Positions 27,201 to 33,200 of a stretch of 64,000 nt of DNA are shown here, one piece after another. Source of the stretch: Pisaster brevispinus (Eukaryota > Echinodermata > Asteroidea > Forcipulatida > Asteriidae); assembly GCA_023634235.1 (NCBI GenBank), contig JAMKCF010000016.1, positions 9,732,866 through 9,796,865 on the forward strand. The letters run 5' to 3'. A program made the position numbers and the translations under genes. The stretch's first letter is position 1, and every line of letters starts with the position of its first letter. The notes under the pieces are model-generated. The model did no database searches. It saw nothing but the letters and a program-made list of their open reading frames with translations, and was not told the DNA's origin.

Positions 27201-30200
27201 TTTTGGTTTTTTTTAAGCTGTCAAGCGCTCCAGAGTTCTTATGTGGTCAATAAACGAAAGCAAACAATGTTCATCTCTCCTTTTTTTACAGGATTGCCAG
27301 CTGCGCCCAGTGAGCTGTACGCTGTACTTGAGGAGCATAACTTCATTTTCCTCTCCTGGCAGAAATCCTCTCATCCATTCAATGAATCACTGGTGAGTTT
27401 AATTTTCCAACCCATTCAGTGAGTCTTTGGTGAGTTTCATCTCCCAATACATTCAGTGAGTTTTATCTCCCAACCCATTCAGTTAGTCTTTGGTGAGTTT
27501 TTATCTCCCAACCCATTCAGTGAGTCTTTGGTGAGTTTTATCTCCCAACCCATTCAGTGAGTCTTTGGTGAGTTTTATCTCCCAACCGTTCAGTGAGTCT
27601 TTGGTGAGTTTCATCTCCCAATACATTCAGTGGGTCTTTGGTGAGTTTTATATCTCTCAACCTATGCAGTGAGTCTTTGGTGAGTTTTATCTCCCAACCT
27701 ATGCAGTGAGTCTTTGGTGAGTTTTATCTCCCAACCTATTCAGTAAGTCTTTGGTGAGTTTTATTTCCCAACCTATGCAGTGAGTCTTTGGTGAGTTTTA
27801 TATCTCTCAACCTATGCAGTGAGATTTTGGTGAGTTTTATCTCCCAACCTATTCAGTAAGTCTTTGGTGAGTTTTATTTCCCAACCTATGCAGTGAGTCT
27901 TTGGTGAGTTTTATATCTCTCAACCTATGCAGTGAGTCTTTGGTGAGTTTTATCTCCCAACCTATGCAGTGAGTCTTTGGTGAGTTTTATCTCCCAACCC
28001 ATTCAGTGAGTCTTTGGTGAGTTTCTTCTCCCAACCCATTCAGTGAGTCTTTGGTGTGTTTTATCTCCCCACCCATTCAGTGAGTCTTTGGTGAGTTTTA
28101 TCTCCCAACCCATTCAGTAAGTCTTTGGTGAGTTTTATTTCCCAACCCATTCAGTGAGTCTTTGGTGAGTTTTATCTCCCAACCCATTCAGTAAGTCTTT
28201 GGTGAGTTTTATTTCCCAACCCATTCAGTTAGTCTTTGGTGAGTTTTATCTCCCAACCTATTCAGTAAGTCTTTGGTGAGTTTTATATCTCTCAACCTAT
28301 GCAGTGAGTCTTTGGTGAGTTTCTTCTCCACACTTATTCAGTGAGTCACTGGTGAGTTTCATCTACCAACCCACTCAATGAGTTGTTTTTAAGTTTCTTG
28401 TCCCAAAACCCCTACAGTTGTAACAGATTCTACCAAACTTGATTTAGCACAAAACTGGTCATTTTGTCAACACAATCACATTGAACGGTCTGCATCTGGT
28501 ACACTGTGTCACTTAAAAAAAGGCACCTGGGGCCGATTTCACTAAAGTCACCATTTGCGATCATCGCTATCACGCTTGCGATGAGATCGCAAACCCCAAA
28601 TCCATCGCACTTGCGACGTCGCTAATTTTGCGTTTCACTAAAGTCATCGCAGTTGCGATGACATGACAAGGAAAATAAACATTTTGTACGAGGCTAAAAG
28701 TAGTGACCTTTGACACAAACCTCAAGAAAACCGTCGGTCTTCGCATGTGGGCGTCGTACATGTCAAAATGTTGTTGCATGCTGAGGTTCGATTAAAAACG
28801 AACGGCATATATTGCAGTTTAAATGTAAACGTTGTCATGCTGGTGCATCAAAAGTAACAACAAGAGGACCATATTAATGCTTAAATTCTAGGCATTCACT
28901 TAAAAAAGGTGTACATGAAATCAAATTCAACATGCTTCATTTGTAGGCCTATAGGCCCCCCTAGTATACTTTTATAAAATCTTGTAAATAATTGTAACGT
29001 TGAGGTGGATGGATATTGACAAAATGAGAATGACGATTTTGATTTTTGGTAATTAATGTCTGACACCCTTTATATAAGCTTCAGCACATATACGAACGTC
29101 TAAAGGGGAATTTTTTTTTTTTTTTTTACTTTCCCGAAGGCATAATCACTATTAGGCCAATCACTAATTGGCAAAAAGAATTCGTTTCTAGATGCCCGAA
29201 ATGTGTTGTCATCAAAAATGTGTACATGGTATAAAATCGGAAATAAAAAATTGTGGATGCTATGAGGCCTACATTAACTTGAGGCCAAATTGCTGGTTAA
29301 AATAACTGAACCCAATAGATGACGATTTCGTTGGTTTTTTTTTACCGATTTTAAGCTTTTTCGGCAACAACCACATTCAGGCTGAAAGGTGTCATCGGCC
29401 AACTGCGTTGTGTGTATCCCGAGTCTCCCAGTAAAAGACCACGAAGAGTACACTTAACGCCATTTTAACAAACTATACTACGTCGAGACGTACACCGCTA
29501 ATAAAACCTAAGCACAAAATGGCGCAATCTATCATAATTTGCGATGAACTTTGCCGCTACTAACGAGTCATCGCAAGATTGTCATCGCTAATAATTGTTT
29601 TTGCGATGAGTAAGTTTGTCGCAAAGTTTTAGTGAAATCGTTCTCCAAAATCCATCGCTAAGTTGCGATGGATTTGGGATTTAGCGATCGATTTCGGCGT
29701 TTGCGATGATCAAAACGCGTTAGTGAAATCGGCCCCTGTTCTTTGGGACCCACTTCACTAAGTATAACCTACTGATGAATTTACTGTAATGACAATAACA
29801 ATGGAGACAATAACAATGTAGCACATGTATCCACCAATAAGGTGCTCAAGACATGGGAGCAAAAGAAACACTTTTTGAGACGGTTTGAAAGTTAATGAAT
29901 ATTACGGACGCCCATAGCACTTTATAAAGGTTTGCAAGGTGCGGGTGGCGCACTCGTCAGCTCCTGCCAGAAACGCCAGTGCAAAACTCCTTCTCTTAGC
30001 GATAAGTGTAACTGGGTTCTTTTTACGTGCGTTACACAACACATGGGACCTACGGCTTTACGTCCCATCCAAAGGAGTAAACAATCAAGGTCAAGTGTCC
30101 CGCTCCAGGGCACAAGTGTCACAAACCGAGACTCGAGCCCACACTCAGCTGATCAGAAACACCAGAGCTTGAGTCTGGTGCGCTAGACCGTTAGACTGCC

Positions 30201-33200
30201 ACGCCACGGAATCTACCTCCCCCCTTGGTTGACCCTCTTGACTTTATCTTTGTTGCTTTTTTCCAGGGTTACACAGTGTTCATGTCCAATGTGTCTTACG
30301 ACCCCGAGCCCATCCCGTACATACAGCGGCGGCAGGTCTCGGATTGTGAATACATCAAAACCTTCAACAAAACGGCGTTCCTTCAACTCGGGAATACCAC
30401 CGAGCATGTGTGGCGCGTACACTCACTCCCTCCCGGTAAGACGTTCCTGTTTGCCGTCAGCACGGCGGTCTACAAAGGGTTCTACGGAGAGAAGTCGGAG
30501 GTGGCGTGTGTGACCACGATGTTTGACGGAGGTAGGTGATAATAATGCTATGGGCAGTGTGAACGGAAATGTCAACGTAGCTTTAGTTGTTTGGTGGGTA
30601 GGTTTTTGCGATTGCATACGCAGTATCTACTCTGAAGGCAGGGTGTACTTTTGGCAGTTGTCAAAGACCTTTACCCTTTTCTTGGTGTATTGGTGAATCC
30701 CCAACAAAAGCATAAAATAACAAACCTGTGAAAAATTGGGGCTCAACCAGTCATTGAAGTTACAAGAGACTAATAGAAGAAAAAACACTCTTGTTACATA
30801 GAATTGTGTGCTTTCAGATGCCTGAGAAAGGCTTCATGCCTGAAGCCTCTGTCGGGCTCAATTTTGGGGTGAAGTTTTACCTCTTTCTCTAAAACTACAT
30901 TACTTCAAAGGGTGTGGTTTCTAACAGTGTTTTTTGAATATCAACAGCTCTCCAGTGCTCTTTACCAAGTAAGTTTTTATGGTCACTAACTTGTGGAGTG
31001 ATAACCAAAAGTACACCTGGCCTTAGACAATTTTTCTGCTAAGCAAAAGTCAGCAGGATGCCGCTTGCAAACGGTACATAAAACATTGTATTTTGGCTGG
31101 TAACCTTCCTCTGGTAAGCACAATTGGTTCCAGCTCTGTGACATTGAGGCCTGGTATTAACAGGATTTTCTAATTTTGCATAGAGCTTTATACCCTTTGG
31201 GGTTGAACAAAGAGACAATATACAAAAGTGAGACTCGATTTCGATTAACGTGCCGGCACTCCACCAACTGAGCTATGTAGGCAGTCTCCTTATTTTGTCA
31301 AAATGTTCGTTCGGGAGTGCCAGTCAGAAGCCATACAACCTGTAACTGCGGTATAGCCAGGAATTAAACTTGGGTGTGATCCCTGGCTGTACAGTAGTAT
31401 CAGGTTGAATGGCGTCAGACTGGCAACCCAAAACAAATATATTGACCACAGCCAACAATGGCTAGATAGCTGAGTTTTAGTAAAAGCTCCGGCAAGTTAG
31501 TCCGGAGGTCGTTTGTTCAAATCCCACTGAATTTGTCTTTGTTCAACCCAAAATAAGTTCAAATTTACCCAGACAATGGTGTTTAAAGCTTTGCATGGTG
31601 TGAAAAATAAGAAGTAACTCTAAATAGTGAACTTTCGGGTACAACCATTAAGCAGCATCATCACCGGCAGTCCAGCAGTCTCCTGAAGACGAGCAGAGTA
31701 TACTGTTCGAATTGTCGAGACCACACCGGCTCTTTTCAGAGCCAACACTCCTCCCGAAAGAGATTTTATACATGGTTGTACCCGCAAGTTCACTATTTAT
31801 AGTTACTTCTTATTTTACCCAGACAGTTTTCCTTGTAGTTCATTACCTGATAGTTAATAAATCCCTTAATAACGTGGCTCCAATCGAAGTGTGCCGGGAC
31901 AAAAAGGCCGAAAGCAATCAAATATCTCCTCTAACCCCCCCCCCCAAAAAAAAACCAAACAACAACAACCAAAAAACAATTGCATTAATGTTACATTTTT
32001 GTTGCTAGAATTCCCCCTAAAATGATGTTTTCCAATTTCCATGCAGAATTTATTTTTTATAACATGGAATTAACACAAAGGCGACTGCACTGCTTACTGA
32101 CTTCCTTTGTGTTCCAATCCATTTTTATTTTTATTTTTTTTAACCTGTCAGGCTACAAGCCTTCTCCTGCCCCCCACGGCCCCCCCACTGGTCAGAGCAC
32201 ATGGATAGCTGGTATTGGTGCGGCCGGTGCCCTCATCCTCCTCCTGGTGGTCTTTCTGGTTTTCTTCATCGTCCGACACCGACGCCTTCAACGTAGCTTC
32301 ATGTCCTTCGCCAACAGTCACTACGATCCCCGCTCCGGCACGGCTACATTCTCAAATGACGACGATAATGATCTAGGTGAGAAGAGTTGTAAGGAACCAT
32401 TCAGGAGAAACAGAGCAACCTCGTTCCCAGTAGTGAACGATCTAGCCACGCCCTTCCCCAAAATTTTTTGACTCAAAATGTTGACTTTGATCCTGATAAA
32501 AATACGTTTCAATTCTATGGAATAATTAAGTATACTTAGTCCCCATAAAGATAAATAAGATCAATCTTCTCTTACAGCTAGTGGGGAGGACCAGTCTAGA
32601 ATACGCGGTCTCTCAGAGACGATGCCTAATGAGCAGGAATTAATATTCAGGATTTAGTCTGTCCAATCATTATTGCAGGCGATGAAGACGACCAGCCAAT
32701 GATACATGGGTTTCCAGGCCTTGTGATTAGGCTTTTTTATAAAGTAGCTCAGGGCTAGTAAACTGTGAATTTTTACTTGCCCCAGGAAGTTTTTCAGCAG
32801 CCCAGATTTTAAACATCTATCTTTCTGATGTATTAATGGTAGCAATCACCACCAGTTTAATGGTCAAGTGAAGGTACATTCACAACCTCGGAAATAAATT
32901 AGCACATTTATAAACATTTCTTATTCACATTTGTAAAGGAAGACAAGCATTTTAAACATTTGCCGACAGGGCAAGTTGAGAAGTGGTTTTTACCCAGCCC
33001 ATAGCAGTTTTTTATTAGACAATGTACGCTGGGTTGGTGTTGACATGGTTAAGGGTGAGCCCTGGTTTCTCTTAGGCTTAATTAGCATGAATGAATATTG
33101 ATGATTCACTCTGTCCAATCATATTGCAAGGTGATGAGGAGAACCAGCCAAATGATACATGGTTTCTCTTAGGATGAGGCTTAATTAGCATGAATGAATA

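Noticed and set aside
20290..28385. CRISPR-like arrays
   Set aside because: Repeats are directly adjacent minisatellite units without unique spacers, and the genome is eukaryotic.
29930..30205. tRNA gene on the minus strand
   Set aside because: A and B boxes are present but the acceptor stem does not pair cleanly and a SINE body follows; the same holds for the tRNA-like pieces at 10490, 25670, 49515 and 50825.
31728..31763. Histone gene 3' end
   Set aside because: The stem-loop is convincing but no histone coding sequence lies upstream; it belongs to a small repeat-like element.
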